Shown: positions 8,741 through 18,614 of the stretch, piece by piece
Position numbering within the stretch: position 1 is the stretch's first letter
Layout of the letters: each line of letters starts with the position of its first letter
Assembly (NCBI GenBank): GCA_965226775.1
Contig: CBDDEI010000002.1
Span: forward strand, 124,001 to 188,000
DNA: 64,000 bases
Direction of reading: 5' to 3'
Source: CBDDEI01 sp965226775
Lineage (GTDB): Bacteria > Chloroflexota > Dehalococcoidia > SHYD01
Notes under the pieces: generated by a model
Databases searched by the model: none
Seen by the model: the letters and a program-made list of their open reading frames with translations, nothing else
What the model was told of the DNA's origin: nothing
Translations under genes and position numbers: made by a program

Positions 8741-10549
8741 ATGCGATCAGGCGAGTGGGGTAGATCCGAGCGGCGGCGGGCGCGCCCCACCCAGCCGGTT
8801 GGCCCCACGCTGCGGCGCATTGCGGGACTACTCGACCCCTATCGGCTAACCCTGGCGGGCTACTTCGTGACCGTCGTCATCGCCTCTCTGGCAGGGCTTG
8901 GCCCTCCGCTCCTCATCAGGGAGATCATCGACCGCGCGCTGCCGCAGCAGGACGAGTCGCTGCTCAACCTCCTGGTGGCGGTCATCGTGGCCCTGGTGCT
9001 GCTCACTGCCGTCAATAGCACCCTCCAGTCTTACCTCAGCAACATCACCGCCCACAACGTGGTCTTTGACCTGCGCACCCGCATCTACCGACACCTCACC
9101 CGCATGTCCCTGCGCTGGTTCACGGCCAACCGCACGGGAGACGCCCTCTCCCGGGTCAGCAACGACGTGGGCGGGATTCAGGGCATCATCGCCGACACCC
9201 TGGGCAGCGTGGCGGGCAACATCATAACTGTGGTGAGCACTTTGGCCGTGATGGCAGCCATAGACTGGCGGCTTGCGCTCTTCTCTATCATTTTTGTGCC
9301 CGTCTTTCTCATCCCCGCCCAGCGCATCGGCAATATCCAACGCCAGCTAGTGAGCGAAACTCAGGAGCAGCTTGCCGGCCTCAACAATCAGATGCAGGAG
9401 ACCCTCTCCGTCAGCGGCGCGCTCCTGGTAAAGACCTTTGGCCGGGAAGAGCAGGAGATGGGTACCTTCCAGGACACGGCCCGCACTATCAGAGACCTGA
9501 GCATGCGCAGAGCCATCATCGGACGGTGGTTCAACACGGCGCTCACCCTCTTTGGGTCGATTGCTCCGGCAGTGGTCTACTGGTACGGCGGCCACCAGAT
9601 CATTGGCGAGCAGGCCTCTCTGGGCACCGTAGTGGCCCAGGCGACACTGTTAGCCCGCCTCTACAGCCCTATCACCAACCTGCTGAACGTCCACGTCTCC
9701 GTCCTCAGCTCCATCGCCCTCTTTGAGCGGATCTTTGCCTACATGGACCTGGATCAGGACATTATGGACGCGCCGGACGCTCGGCCTCTGGGACCGGTGC
9801 TGGGCAACGTCCGCTTCCAGAACGTGAGCTTCAGCTACTTGCAGGATGGGCACACTCTGGAAGACGTCACGTTTGAGGTGCCTGCAGGACGGTTTGCTGC
9901 GCTAGTGGGCCCAACCGGCGCAGGCAAGACTACCATCGCGTACCTCATCCCCCGCCTCTACGACGTGACCAGCGGGCAGGTCCTCATCGACGGTGAAGAC
10001 GTGCGGGACGTGACCCTGAGCTCTCTGAGCGCGGCTATCGGCATGGTGAACCAGGAGCCCTTCCTGTTCCATGCTTCCGTACGCCAGAACTTGCAGTATG
10101 CCCGACCAGACGCCACTGACGACGAAATAGAAGCGTCCGCGCGCGCCGCCAACATCCACAACTTCATCGCAAGCCTCCCGGAAGGCTACGAGACCATAGT
10201 GGGCGAACGGGGCTACCGCCTCTCCGGCGGAGAAAAGCAGCGCCTAGCCATAGCCAGAGCCATCCTGAAAGACCCCGCTATCCTCATTCTGGACGAAGCT
10301 ACTTCCAGCGTGGATAGCGCCACAGAGCGCAGTATCCAAGAGGCCATTGAGCAGCTTTCCCGCGGCCGCACCGTCATCGCCATCGCGCACCGGCTCTCCA
10401 CCATCCTCTCGGCAGACATCATTCTGGTCATTGATAACGGACGGCTGGTGGATTCAGGCCGCCATGACGAGCTGCTGGCCCGCGGCGGCCTCTATGCCCA
10501 GCTCTACGCCCAACAGTTTCGCGTCTTTGAACCCGTTGGCGAGGTCTAG
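8741..10549 (+). CDS. ABC exporter, fused membrane and ATPase domains (MsbA/BmrA type)
   Basis: A 602-residue half-transporter. The N-terminal six-helix exporter domain (about residues 20-330) is followed by the nucleotide-binding domain, with Walker A GPTGAGKTT, signature LSGGEKQRLAIARAI, Walker B ILILDEATSSVD and the switch His in IAIAHRLST. It would act as a homodimer at the inner membrane, exporting lipids, peptides or drugs; the substrate is not predictable. The start at 8741 follows AGGA at eight bases. The preceding cysteine-rich lipoprotein is the only close neighbour. The downstream molybdenum hydroxylase operon has its own promoter. Confidence 0.93.
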   Translation: MRSGEWGRSERRRARPTQPVGPTLRRIAGLLDPYRLTLAGYFVTVVIASLAGLGPPLLIREIIDRALPQQDESLLNLLVAVIVALVLLTAVNSTLQSYLSNITAHNVVFDLRTRIYRHLTRMSLRWFTANRTGDALSRVSNDVGGIQGIIADTLGSVAGNIITVVSTLAVMAAIDWRLALFSIIFVPVFLIPAQRIGNIQRQLVSETQEQLAGLNNQMQETLSVSGALLVKTFGREEQEMGTFQDTARTIRDLSMRRAIIGRWFNTALTLFGSIAPAVVYWYGGHQIIGEQASLGTVVAQATLLARLYSPITNLLNVHVSVLSSIALFERIFAYMDLDQDIMDAPDARPLGPVLGNVRFQNVSFSYLQDGHTLEDVTFEVPAGRFAALVGPTGAGKTTIAYLIPRLYDVTSGQVLIDGEDVRDVTLSSLSAAIGMVNQEPFLFHASVRQNLQYARPDATDDEIEASARAANIHNFIASLPEGYETIVGERGYRLSGGEKQRLAIARAILKDPAILILDEATSSVDSATERSIQEAIEQLSRGRTVIAIAHRLSTILSADIILVIDNGRLVDSGRHDELLARGGLYAQLYAQQFRVFEPVGEV

Positions 10550-10653
10550 GCGTCAATTTTGGCGAGGAGGTCGCATGGGCGAACGGCGATGCACGCTCAT
10601 GTTGGGTGATAATTTAGCTGGCAACGGCTTCGCAAAGCTTGCAATGACCTTGC

Positions 10654-10683
10654 TTGCAAACCCCTGCGCACTCTCGGTAGAAT
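10654..10683 (+). promoter_or_regulatory. Promoter of the molybdenum hydroxylase operon
   Basis: -35 TTGCAA (10654-10659), 18-base spacer, -10 TAGAAT (10678-10683), 40 bases before the ATG at 10724. The -10 overlaps an upstream in-frame ATG at 10682, which argues against that earlier start. Confidence 0.6.
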
Positions 10684-10723
10684 GGCGGACACATGGGGAT
10701 TTACCATTGCACTAGGAGGATCC

Positions 10724-11599
10724 ATGCACCGGTTTGACTATTACGCGCCCGCCACTATCGCTGAAGCCATCGACCTGCTCCATACCAAGGGGCCGGAGGG
10801 CAAAGTGCTGGCAGGCGGCACCGACCTCGTGCCGCAAATGAAAGAGCGCGACCGTCACCCCAAATACCTTGTCAGCCTCAAGAACATCGAGGCGCTCCAG
10901 GGCATTAGCTTTAGCGCGGAGCACGGCTTGCAGGTGGGCGCGGCTACCAAGTTCGGGGCGCTGCGGGACCACCCTATGGTTGGCCCACACTACCCTGCCA
11001 TTCTGCAATCCGCAAAGATGATCGGCTCCTTGCAGACCCAGAACCTGGCCACTATCGGCGGCAACTTCTGCAACGCCGCCCCTTCTGCTGATGCTGCGCC
11101 CGCATTCATAGTGCTGGACGCAACGGTCACCATCCAGGGGCCCGGCGGGAGCCGCATGCTGCCCGCCAAGGACGTGATGCAAGGCCCCGGCCGCACGGCC
11201 CTAGCCTCGGATGAGCTCCTGACTGAGGTCACCGTACCCATCCCAGTGCCCCATGAGGCCAGCATGTACGCGCGCCATGTGCCGCGCCGGGAGCTGGACA
11301 TTGCGGTGGCCGGCGTGGGCGTCTACCTCCGCATGGATGATGCCCACGAGCGCATCACTCACGCCCGGGTCTGCCTTTCTGCGGTTGCCCCGACTCCTCT
11401 ACTTGCTACTGAGACAGAGGCCGCGCTAGTGGGCCAGGCGCCCTCCGAGGAGCTGTTCCGTCTTGCCGGCGAGATCGCGGCTAGGGAAGCCCAACCCATC
11501 GCCGACCAGCGGGGTTCCGTGGCCTTCCGCCGCTCGTTAGTGCGGGCGCTGACCGAACGAACACTGGCCAAGACCATACAAACCATAAGAGCGGCATAA
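10724..11599 (+). CDS. Molybdenum hydroxylase, FAD-binding medium subunit (CoxM family)
   Basis: The flavin subunit (291 residues) of a xanthine dehydrogenase/CO dehydrogenase-family enzyme. It passes electrons from the 2Fe-2S subunit to an acceptor. Family motifs are visible: the opening FDYYAPATIAEAIDLL, AGGTDLVPQMK (FAD pyrophosphate site) and the second FAD-binding stretch TIGGNFCNAAPSADAAPA. The frame opens earlier at 10682, but the ATG at 10724 has AGGAGG five bases upstream and matches the family N-terminus. The small subunit gene starts two bases after its stop, so the pair is translated together. Substrate specificity is set by the large subunit. Confidence 0.93.
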   Translation: MHRFDYYAPATIAEAIDLLHTKGPEGKVLAGGTDLVPQMKERDRHPKYLVSLKNIEALQGISFSAEHGLQVGAATKFGALRDHPMVGPHYPAILQSAKMIGSLQTQNLATIGGNFCNAAPSADAAPAFIVLDATVTIQGPGGSRMLPAKDVMQGPGRTALASDELLTEVTVPIPVPHEASMYARHVPRRELDIAVAGVGVYLRMDDAHERITHARVCLSAVAPTPLLATETEAALVGQAPSEELFRLAGEIAAREAQPIADQRGSVAFRRSLVRALTERTLAKTIQTIRAA

Positions 11600-11601
11600 C
11601 T

Positions 11602-12063
11602 ATGAGCAAGCAAGTCTTTCAATTACAGGTCAACGGCGTAGCCCACGACGTGTACGCGGAATCCAACCGCTGCCTTCACGACGTGATTCGGGAAGAAGTA
11701 GGCCACTCCGGCACCAAGGAGGGCTGCGGCACCGGCGATTGCGGCGCATGCACTCTCTGGATTAACGGCCAGCCAGTGACATCCTGCCTCATGCTGGTAG
11801 GCGAGGGCGAAGGCGCAGAGATCACCACCATTGAGGGACTGAGCCCCGATGGTGAACTGCATCCGTTGCAAAGAACCTTCGTAGAGTACGGTGCGCTCCA
11901 ATGCGGCTATTGCATCCCGGGGCTGCTCATGTCTGCCGCCGCGCTGCTCAAATCTAACCCGTCGCCTACAGAAGAAGAGATCCGCCACGGCATTGCGGGC
12001 AACCTTTGTCGCTGCACCGGCTACACCAAGATCATCGAGGCCATCAAGGCCGCCAGTGGATAG
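11602..12063 (+). CDS. Molybdenum hydroxylase, 2Fe-2S small subunit (CoxS family)
   Basis: A 153-residue electron-transfer subunit with two 2Fe-2S clusters. The N-terminal plant-type ferredoxin domain has ligands Cys42, Cys47, Cys50 and Cys62. The C-terminal helical domain has Cys101, Cys104, Cys136 and Cys138 (QCGYC, NLCRCTGY). All eight ligands are present and the length is normal. It is the second gene of the operon, two bases after the FAD subunit. A 110-base gap separates it from the large subunit. Confidence 0.96.
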   Translation: MSKQVFQLQVNGVAHDVYAESNRCLHDVIREEVGHSGTKEGCGTGDCGACTLWINGQPVTSCLMLVGEGEGAEITTIEGLSPDGELHPLQRTFVEYGALQCGYCIPGLLMSAAALLKSNPSPTEEEIRHGIAGNLCRCTGYTKIIEAIKAASG

Positions 12064-12173
12064 ATTCGCTCAATCCGATCCGTAGAAGCCTGCCACCGGA
12101 GGCAACGATTCAACAGGATCACCGTGAACGGCGATAACTCTACGTTGATGCTATAGCAAAGAGAGGCGTTATC

Positions 12174-14474
12174 ATGGCTACTACTCCAACCTACCGTACT
12201 ATCCACAAGCGACAACCGCGCCTAGAGGGTGTTGCCAAGGTCACCGGCAAGACCACCTACGTGGGCGACATCCAGCTCCGCGGCATGGTGCACGTAAAAG
12301 TGCTGCGCTCCCCTTATGCTCACGCCTTGATCAAGAAGCTGGATGCCAGCGCCGCTGCTGCCTACCCTGGCGTAGTGGGTGTGTTCACCGCCGCCGACCT
12401 GCCCGATCACCTTCCGAAGGACAGCGCCAACCGCCTCTACACGGCGTTTGCAGAGAAGGAGGTCATGTTCTACGGCCAGGCAGTTGCCGCGGTGGTTGCA
12501 GAAGACCCCTCGGTAGCGGAAGAAGCCTTGGACCTCATCCAGGTAGAGTACGAGGAGCTGCCGGCAGTTTTGGACATCCTGGACGCGCTCAAGCCCGATT
12601 CCTCGCCGGTGCGCAACTCTATGGCAGGCATTGACCGCTCAGAGCTGCAAGCCCACACCACAGTGAGCGATTCGGAGGAGGAGGCACCGGCAGCCTCTCC
12701 CAATATCACGCATCGCATGGTATGGAGCCGCGGGGACGTGGCTACCGCCATCAATGAAGCCGAGGTCGCCATTGAGAAGAGCTTCCAAGCCTCCTGGGTA
12801 CATCAGGGCTATATCGAAACCATGGGCGCGATCGTAGACTGCGACCTAGACAACAATTACCGGGTCTGGGTTAGCACCCAGGGCGACTTCAACTCCCGCG
12901 AGAGCATCTCTCGTATCCTGGGCGTGCCGGAAAACAAGATCGTTGTGGAATACGTGGAGATGGGCGGCGGCTTCGGCGCAAAGATCCAGCCCTACGCGGC
13001 GGTCATTCCGGCCATCATTGCGCGTCTGCTGCACCGCCCGGTTAAGCACATCTACACACGCAGTGAAGACCTCCGCTCCGCCGACCCTGCGCCCCAGGCC
13101 TACTTTGACATCACTCTCACCGCGAAAAAGGACGGCACGGTGACCGGCCTCAAAGCCCGTGCCATCTACGACTCCGGCTCCTTCCCCGGTAGCCCCCTCA
13201 TGGCGGGCGCTAACCTCCTGGGCGGATACTACAAGTTCCCCAACCTGGAGATAGAAGGCATTGAGGTCATCACCAACCGGGTCAGCCAGGGCGCGCTGCG
13301 CGCGCCGGGCACGCCCCAGGCCACCTTTGCCATAGAGTCCGCTATGGCTATGCTGGCGGACGAGCTGAAGATGGACCCGCTGGAGCTGCGCCTGAAGAAC
13401 GTGGTAGAGCAGGGCGACCCCATGCCCAACGGCCGCAACTACGGCCGGATTGGCGGGCGCGAGGTGCTGGAGCGCCTCAAAGAGACCGAATTCTGGAAGA
13501 ACCGCAACGACCGCACCGGACCAGAGGGCACAAAAGTTGGCGTAGGCATCGCGCTGGGCGGCTGGCTTGGCGGCGGCGCACCATCCAGCGCAGCCGTTCA
13601 ACTGAACAGCGACGGCAGCGTATCCGTCCTGGTGGGCACCAACGATATCACCGGCATCCACACCTCCTATGCGCAGATAGCCGCCGAAGTCCTCAACCTG
13701 CCCATTGAGCAGGTGACCTTGCACCCCGGCAGCACTGCTGCGGCCCCCTTTGCCGGCACCAGCGCCGGCAGCAAATCCCTACGCACCGTGGGCCTTGCCG
13801 TCAAGATGGCGGCGGAAGATATTCGAGACCAGATGCTCAAAATTGTGGCGCAACGCCTTGAGTCCAAGCCAGAAGACCTGGAAATGGTGGACGGCGTTAT
13901 CCGTGTGGCGAGCGACCATGAAAAAGCCCTCAGCTTTGAACTGCTGGGAACCCTTTCCACCGGCTTCGGCTCGCCGGTGCCGGTTATCATGGGCCAGGGC
14001 CGCTTGGGATCACCAGCCGCTGCTCCCGGCTTTGCGCTGCAGTGCGCAAAAGTGGCCGTGGACGAGGAGACCGGCCTAGTCACGATCTTGGAGGCCGTCT
14101 GCGTGCAGGACGTCGGCTTTGCCATCAACCCCCTCTCCGTAGAGGGCCAGATTCAGGGCGGCGTCGCTCAGGCGCTGGCTATCGGCTTTTCCGAGGAGAT
14201 GCAGTGGGATGAAAAGGGTGTGCTCCGCAACCCTACTCTGTTGGACTACCGAATCCCCACGTCCCTAGACCTGCCGAATATCGAAGTAGCGCTGGTAGAG
14301 GTTCCTGTTGAGGGCGCAGGCCCATACGGGGCCAAGGGTGTGGGCGAGCCGCCCATTGCCGCGGGCGCAACGGCAGTAGTCAACGCCATTGCCGACGCGG
14401 TAGGCGCTCGGGTCACCACCGTTCCCGCTACCGCCGAACGAGTGCTGAACGCCCTGGGTAAGCTCTCAGAATAA
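12174..14474 (+). CDS. Molybdenum hydroxylase, molybdopterin large subunit (CoxL/XdhA family)
   Basis: A 766-residue catalytic subunit that binds molybdopterin cytosine dinucleotide-type cofactor. Visible motifs are the N-terminal RLEGVAKVTGKTTYVGD, EMGGGFGAKI, ALRAPGTPQATFAIE and the catalytic-Glu region GAKGVGEPPIAAGA near the C-terminus. The active-site loop reads ALRAPG rather than the AYxCSFR of form I CO dehydrogenase or the AYRGAGR common in form II. It is therefore not a true CO dehydrogenase; it more likely hydroxylates an aromatic, purine-like or aldehyde substrate. The ATG at 12174 is preceded by AGAGAGG. A short CCCCCTT/AAGGGGG palindrome follows the stop (14479-14494). The remaining 270 bases before the next gene hold no coding sequence. 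Confidence 0.94.
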   Translation: MATTPTYRTIHKRQPRLEGVAKVTGKTTYVGDIQLRGMVHVKVLRSPYAHALIKKLDASAAAAYPGVVGVFTAADLPDHLPKDSANRLYTAFAEKEVMFYGQAVAAVVAEDPSVAEEALDLIQVEYEELPAVLDILDALKPDSSPVRNSMAGIDRSELQAHTTVSDSEEEAPAASPNITHRMVWSRGDVATAINEAEVAIEKSFQASWVHQGYIETMGAIVDCDLDNNYRVWVSTQGDFNSRESISRILGVPENKIVVEYVEMGGGFGAKIQPYAAVIPAIIARLLHRPVKHIYTRSEDLRSADPAPQAYFDITLTAKKDGTVTGLKARAIYDSGSFPGSPLMAGANLLGGYYKFPNLEIEGIEVITNRVSQGALRAPGTPQATFAIESAMAMLADELKMDPLELRLKNVVEQGDPMPNGRNYGRIGGREVLERLKETEFWKNRNDRTGPEGTKVGVGIALGGWLGGGAPSSAAVQLNSDGSVSVLVGTNDITGIHTSYAQIAAEVLNLPIEQVTLHPGSTAAAPFAGTSAGSKSLRTVGLAVKMAAEDIRDQMLKIVAQRLESKPEDLEMVDGVIRVASDHEKALSFELLGTLSTGFGSPVPVIMGQGRLGSPAAAPGFALQCAKVAVDEETGLVTILEAVCVQDVGFAINPLSVEGQIQGGVAQALAIGFSEEMQWDEKGVLRNPTLLDYRIPTSLDLPNIEVALVEVPVEGAGPYGAKGVGEPPIAAGATAVVNAIADAVGARVTTVPATAERVLNALGKLSE

Positions 14475-14718
14475 GACGCCCCCTTTTAAGGGGGAACCAG
14501 CTTAAACGAAGGCGATCGCGGTTCTTACGTCGTCTCCCTCTGGTTACGCGTGGCTCCTTCATGATGACTCTTCCGCGGCTTAACTAAACCGCGGTACGGT
14601 CTCTGCGCGGCCTGGCATAGAAGAGCTTACTGCCCGCTTTGGCGCTATGTGGGCGCTTTTACCTTCCTGCTGGAGCGCTCTTCACACGGCGCTGTAAGCT
14701 GATGCGCCAGGAAATATG

Positions 14719-14727
14719 TGCTACACT
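14719..14727 (+). promoter_or_regulatory. Extended -10 promoter element of prs
   Basis: TGCTACACT, an extended -10 (TG one base before TACACT, 14722-14727). The -35 is weak (CTGATG at 17 bases). It lies about 40-60 bases before either candidate start of the pyrophosphokinase gene. Confidence 0.45.
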
Positions 14728-14765
14728 AAGCATACTAACTTCTGAGTGTAGGGGGCCCGCGCGCT

Positions 14766-15761
14766 ATGCAGAAAGGGAGTGACGTCGTGTTTCAGGACAT
14801 GCCGTTAACAGTACTGACAGGCAATACCCATCCCTCTCTCGCCCAATCTGTTTGTGACTATCTCAACGTACCCTTGGGCGCCGCGGAAGTCTTCCAATTC
14901 AGCAACGACAATACGTTCGTCCGCATCATGGAGAACGTTCGCCACCACGATGTGTTCTTAGTGCAGCCCACCAGTGCGCCTGTGAACAACGGGCTCATGG
15001 AGCTCCTGATTATGACCGACGCGGTGAAACGGGCCTCCGCTGGCCGGGTCACCGCGGTAATCCCCTACTACGGCTATTCTCGTACCGATAAAAAGGATCA
15101 GCCCCGGGTTCCCATCACGGCGCGTCTCATTGCCGATCTGCTGCAAGTGGCTGGCGCCAACCGGGTGCTCACCGTTGACCTTCATGCAGGGCAGATCCAG
15201 GGCTTCTTCAACATCCCCGTTGACGAGCTCTCCGCCCTCTCCATCCTCACTCAGCACTTTATTAGACTAGACTTACGAGATCCTGTAGTGGTGGCAGCCG
15301 ATATTGGCGGCGCAAAGAAGGCCCGGAACTTTGCAGAGCGGCTGAATGCGCCCTTTGCCGTTATAGAAAAGCGCCGCAGCCGGGCAAACGACGATTCTTC
15401 CGAAGCCCTGAGCGTTATCGGTGACGTGCACGGCAGGACCGCAATCATTGTGGATGATGAGATAGACACCGCCGGCACACTGTTGGAAGCTGCCAGCACG
15501 CTGGGGAACTACGGGGTAGAAGCCGTGTACGCCTGCGCCACCCACGGGCTTTTCTCCGGCCCGGCTGTCGATAGGGTGAGCCGCAGCGCCCTGAAAGAGG
15601 TTGTAGTAACGGACACCGTCCCGCTGGGGCCCTCTAAGCAGAATCCTCGCATCACCACGCTCTCGATTGCCCCGCTCTTAGGGGAGGCTATCTACCGCAT
15701 TCACACCGGGCAGTCTGTGGGAGCGCTCTTTGATGATCCCGTCATGCAGAGCTCTCTTTGA
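14766..15761 (+). CDS. prs: Ribose-phosphate pyrophosphokinase
   Basis: Makes 5-phosphoribosyl-1-pyrophosphate from ribose 5-phosphate and ATP, for nucleotide, His and Trp synthesis in the cytoplasm. It has the tandem phosphoribosyltransferase fold with NDNTFVRIMENVRHHDVFLV, the catalytic/PRPP region LTVDLHAGQIQGFFNIPVD and the PRPP-binding loop VDDEIDTAGTL. At 331 residues from ATG 14766 it is slightly long. A GTG at 14787, seven bases after AAAGGGAG, would give 324 residues with a more family-like N-terminus and may be the real start. It stands alone upstream of secA. Confidence 0.95.
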   Translation: MQKGSDVVFQDMPLTVLTGNTHPSLAQSVCDYLNVPLGAAEVFQFSNDNTFVRIMENVRHHDVFLVQPTSAPVNNGLMELLIMTDAVKRASAGRVTAVIPYYGYSRTDKKDQPRVPITARLIADLLQVAGANRVLTVDLHAGQIQGFFNIPVDELSALSILTQHFIRLDLRDPVVVAADIGGAKKARNFAERLNAPFAVIEKRRSRANDDSSEALSVIGDVHGRTAIIVDDEIDTAGTLLEAASTLGNYGVEAVYACATHGLFSGPAVDRVSRSALKEVVVTDTVPLGPSKQNPRITTLSIAPLLGEAIYRIHTGQSVGALFDDPVMQSSL

Positions 15762-15857
15762 GCTTGCAGGCATCCCCCTAGTAACTCTTCCCCCTCCGCG
15801 CGGTACTATACTAAGTACAGAGACTCTATTTATTCCCCCAACATTTAGGTAAAAGCC

Positions 15858-18599
15858 ATGTTTCAGTGGATAAACAAGATAATGGATTCCAACGAGCGAG
15901 AGATAAATCATCTCCGCCCCATCGTCGTGCAGGTCAACGCCCTGGAGCCCGAGTTCGAGCGCAAGTCTGACGCAGCGCTGCGGGAGCTTATGGAGCAATT
16001 CCGGGAGCAGTTAGCAGACGGCGCTACAACCCTGGACAAGATCCTGCCGGAGGTCTTTGCTGCAGTACGAGAGGCCGCTAAACGCGCGATAGGCCAGCGC
16101 CACTACGACGTGCAGCTTATGGGTGGCGTTACCCTTCACAGCGGCAAGATTGCCGAGATGAAGACAGGTGAAGGCAAGACCCTGGTGGCCACACTGCCGG
16201 TGGCTCTCAACGCCCTCTCTGGTGACGGCGTGCACGTAGTGACCGTGAATGACTACCTGGCCAAACGTGACACCCAGTGGATGGGCACTATCTACAGCCT
16301 GCTGGGCCTTTCCGTGGGCTGCATCCAGCACGATGCCGCCTTTATCTACGACGTAGAGTACAGCACGGAGGATCCCCTCTACATTCGGCTACGGCCTGTA
16401 TCTCGCCGGGAGGCCTACGACGCGGATATTACCTACGGCACCAATAACGAGTTCGGCTTTGACTACCTCCGGGATAACATGGTGACAGACCTCTCCATGT
16501 GCGTGCAGCCGGACCTCAACTTTGCCATTGTGGACGAAGTAGACAACATCCTCATCGACGAAGCCCGCACGCCGCTCATCATCAGCGGGCAAGCTGAGGA
16601 GTCTGCCGAACAGTACCAGTCGGTGTCACGCCTGGTGCCGCAGCTCCACGAGCAAGACGACTACTTAGTGGACGAAAAAACAAAGTCGGTATCCCTCTCG
16701 GAGAGGGGCATCGCCAGCCTGGAACAGTGGCTCAGAATCCCCAACCTCTACGATTCCGAGCATTTCCAGATAACCCACTTTGTGGAAACGGCGCTGAAGG
16801 CCCACGTCCTCTACAAGAGAGACCGTGACTACATCGTGAGGAATGGCGAGGTCGTCATTGTAGACGAGTTCACCGGCAGGCAGATGCCAGGCCGACGCTG
16901 GTCGGACGGCCTGCACCAGGCGATAGAAGCCAAGGAGAACGTCAAAATCCAGCGGGAGAGCCTCACCCTGGCTACCATCACCTTCCAGAACTACTTCCGT
17001 CTCTATAACAAACTGGCCGGCATGACCGGCACGGCGGTCACGGAAGCAGAGGAGTTCCACAAGATCTACAAGCTGGAAGTTGTGGTCGTCCCCACTAATC
17101 AGCCGATGGTTAGGGGCGATCAATCAGACCTGGTCTACAAGAATGAGAAGGCCAAATTCCAAGCCGTAACGGAAGAGATCAAGGAACTTCATGAAAAGGG
17201 CCAACCCATCCTGGTTGGTACCGTATCCGTGGAGAAGTCGGAGTATCTCGGCGAGCTACTAAAACGTGTGGGTGTAGAGCACCAAGTCCTAAACGCAAAG
17301 TTCCACCAGCAAGAGGCCTCTATTGTGGCCCAAGCCGGCCGCTCTGGCACCGTAACCATCGCCACCAACATGGCGGGCCGCGGCACCGACATCGTGCTGG
17401 GCGGCAACCCGGATGGTCTGGCCTTCCAGGAAGCGCTGCATCGCAACATCGATCCAGAGGATGAAGAGGGGGAGTACCCCCGCATCCTTGCAGCGCTGCG
17501 GACGGAATCCGCGGAGGATCACAAGCGCGTGGTCAATGCGGGCGGGCTGCACATCATCGGCACCGAGCGGCATGAGGCCCGGCGCATCGATAACCAGCTC
17601 CGTGGCCGCGCAGGCCGCCAGGGCGATCCCGGTTCGTCTCGCTTCTACGTGTCCCTGGAAGACGACGTTATGCGTCGCTTTGGCGGCGACCGTATCCGGC
17701 AGTTCATGGACTGGGCCGGTCTAGAAGATGACGTGCCCATTGAGCATGCCCTGGTGAACAAATCCCTAGAAAACGCCCAGACTAAAGTGGAATCCCACAA
17801 CTTTGATATCCGCAAGCACTTGGTGGACTACGACGACGTGATGAACACCCAGCGCACTTGGGTGTACCAGGAGCGTCACAAGATTCTAGAAGGCGCGGAC
17901 CTCCGGAGCAACGTCCTAGAGATGGTCCACAGTGAGCTCACCTTCTTGATGAACACTTACCTCCAGGGGCGGGACAGTGAGGACTGGGACGTTGAGGGCC
18001 TCTTCATAGAGCTGGGCGGACTCCTTCCGGAAATCCCTGGGCTCACTGTTGATGATTTCCGCCTCATAACCCGAAGCGAGGCGGATGAGACCCTCCACAC
18101 GCACGCCGATAGCGCCTACGAGGCACGGGAGGGTAATCTCGGCCCTGAGCACACTCGCCTGCTGGAACGCCTTGTGCTACTCCAGACCATCGATAATCTG
18201 TGGGTGAACCACCTGACCGCCATTGAAGAGATGCGCCAGGGCATCGGTCTGCGGGCCGTAGCCCAGACAGACCCGCTGGTGGCCTATAAGCGGGAAGCCT
18301 ACCAGATGTATGAAGAGCTCAGGGAGAACATCCGCAGAACCGTAGCAAGGACTATCTATCGCGTAAGTCTCATCCAGCAGCAGCAAACCCCTGCTCCGGT
18401 GGCGCAAAACGTGCAGACCAACCAGAGCCAGAGAGCGCTCGGCCAAGGCGCCGCTGTTCCTGCCAGCCCCTTTGGCAGACAAGCGCAGCCCGCCCGACAG
18501 ACGGCCCCCGCCACACCTGGTCAGGGCCGCAAGCTGGGCCGCAACGAGATATGCTGGTGCGGCAGCGGCAGGAAGTTCAAGCGCTGCCACGGCGCTTAG
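15858..18599 (+). CDS. secA: Preprotein translocase ATPase SecA
   Basis: The motor of the Sec translocon; it drives unfolded preproteins, including the many lipoproteins of this window, through SecYEG. At 913 residues the length is normal. Walker A MKTGEGKT is at 101-108 and the DEAD-type box is in VDEVDNILIDEARTPLI. The second motor domain has TNMAGRGTDIVLGGNP and the arginine-rich QLRGRAGRQGDPGSS. The C-terminus has a Gln/Pro/Ala linker and ends in a complete zinc/SecB-binding tail (CWCGSGRKFKRCHG). The ATG at 15858 follows AGGTA at eight bases; a -10 like TATACT lies at 15807-15812. It is a single housekeeping copy. Confidence 0.98.
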   Translation: MFQWINKIMDSNEREINHLRPIVVQVNALEPEFERKSDAALRELMEQFREQLADGATTLDKILPEVFAAVREAAKRAIGQRHYDVQLMGGVTLHSGKIAEMKTGEGKTLVATLPVALNALSGDGVHVVTVNDYLAKRDTQWMGTIYSLLGLSVGCIQHDAAFIYDVEYSTEDPLYIRLRPVSRREAYDADITYGTNNEFGFDYLRDNMVTDLSMCVQPDLNFAIVDEVDNILIDEARTPLIISGQAEESAEQYQSVSRLVPQLHEQDDYLVDEKTKSVSLSERGIASLEQWLRIPNLYDSEHFQITHFVETALKAHVLYKRDRDYIVRNGEVVIVDEFTGRQMPGRRWSDGLHQAIEAKENVKIQRESLTLATITFQNYFRLYNKLAGMTGTAVTEAEEFHKIYKLEVVVVPTNQPMVRGDQSDLVYKNEKAKFQAVTEEIKELHEKGQPILVGTVSVEKSEYLGELLKRVGVEHQVLNAKFHQQEASIVAQAGRSGTVTIATNMAGRGTDIVLGGNPDGLAFQEALHRNIDPEDEEGEYPRILAALRTESAEDHKRVVNAGGLHIIGTERHEARRIDNQLRGRAGRQGDPGSSRFYVSLEDDVMRRFGGDRIRQFMDWAGLEDDVPIEHALVNKSLENAQTKVESHNFDIRKHLVDYDDVMNTQRTWVYQERHKILEGADLRSNVLEMVHSELTFLMNTYLQGRDSEDWDVEGLFIELGGLLPEIPGLTVDDFRLITRSEADETLHTHADSAYEAREGNLGPEHTRLLERLVLLQTIDNLWVNHLTAIEEMRQGIGLRAVAQTDPLVAYKREAYQMYEELRENIRRTVARTIYRVSLIQQQQTPAPVAQNVQTNQSQRALGQGAAVPASPFGRQAQPARQTAPATPGQGRKLGRNEICWCGSGRKFKRCHGA

Positions 18600-18614
18600 C
18601 TCCTACCCTCACCG

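Noticed and set aside
12174..14474. Carbon monoxide dehydrogenase
   Set aside because: The form I loop AYxCSFR is missing, so the general term molybdenum hydroxylase is used.
14475..14765. Riboswitch or RNA gene between the molybdenum hydroxylase operon and prs
   Set aside because: Only short palindromes (CCCCCTT/AAGGGGG and CCGCGG pairs) were seen; no recognised aptamer or tRNA fold.
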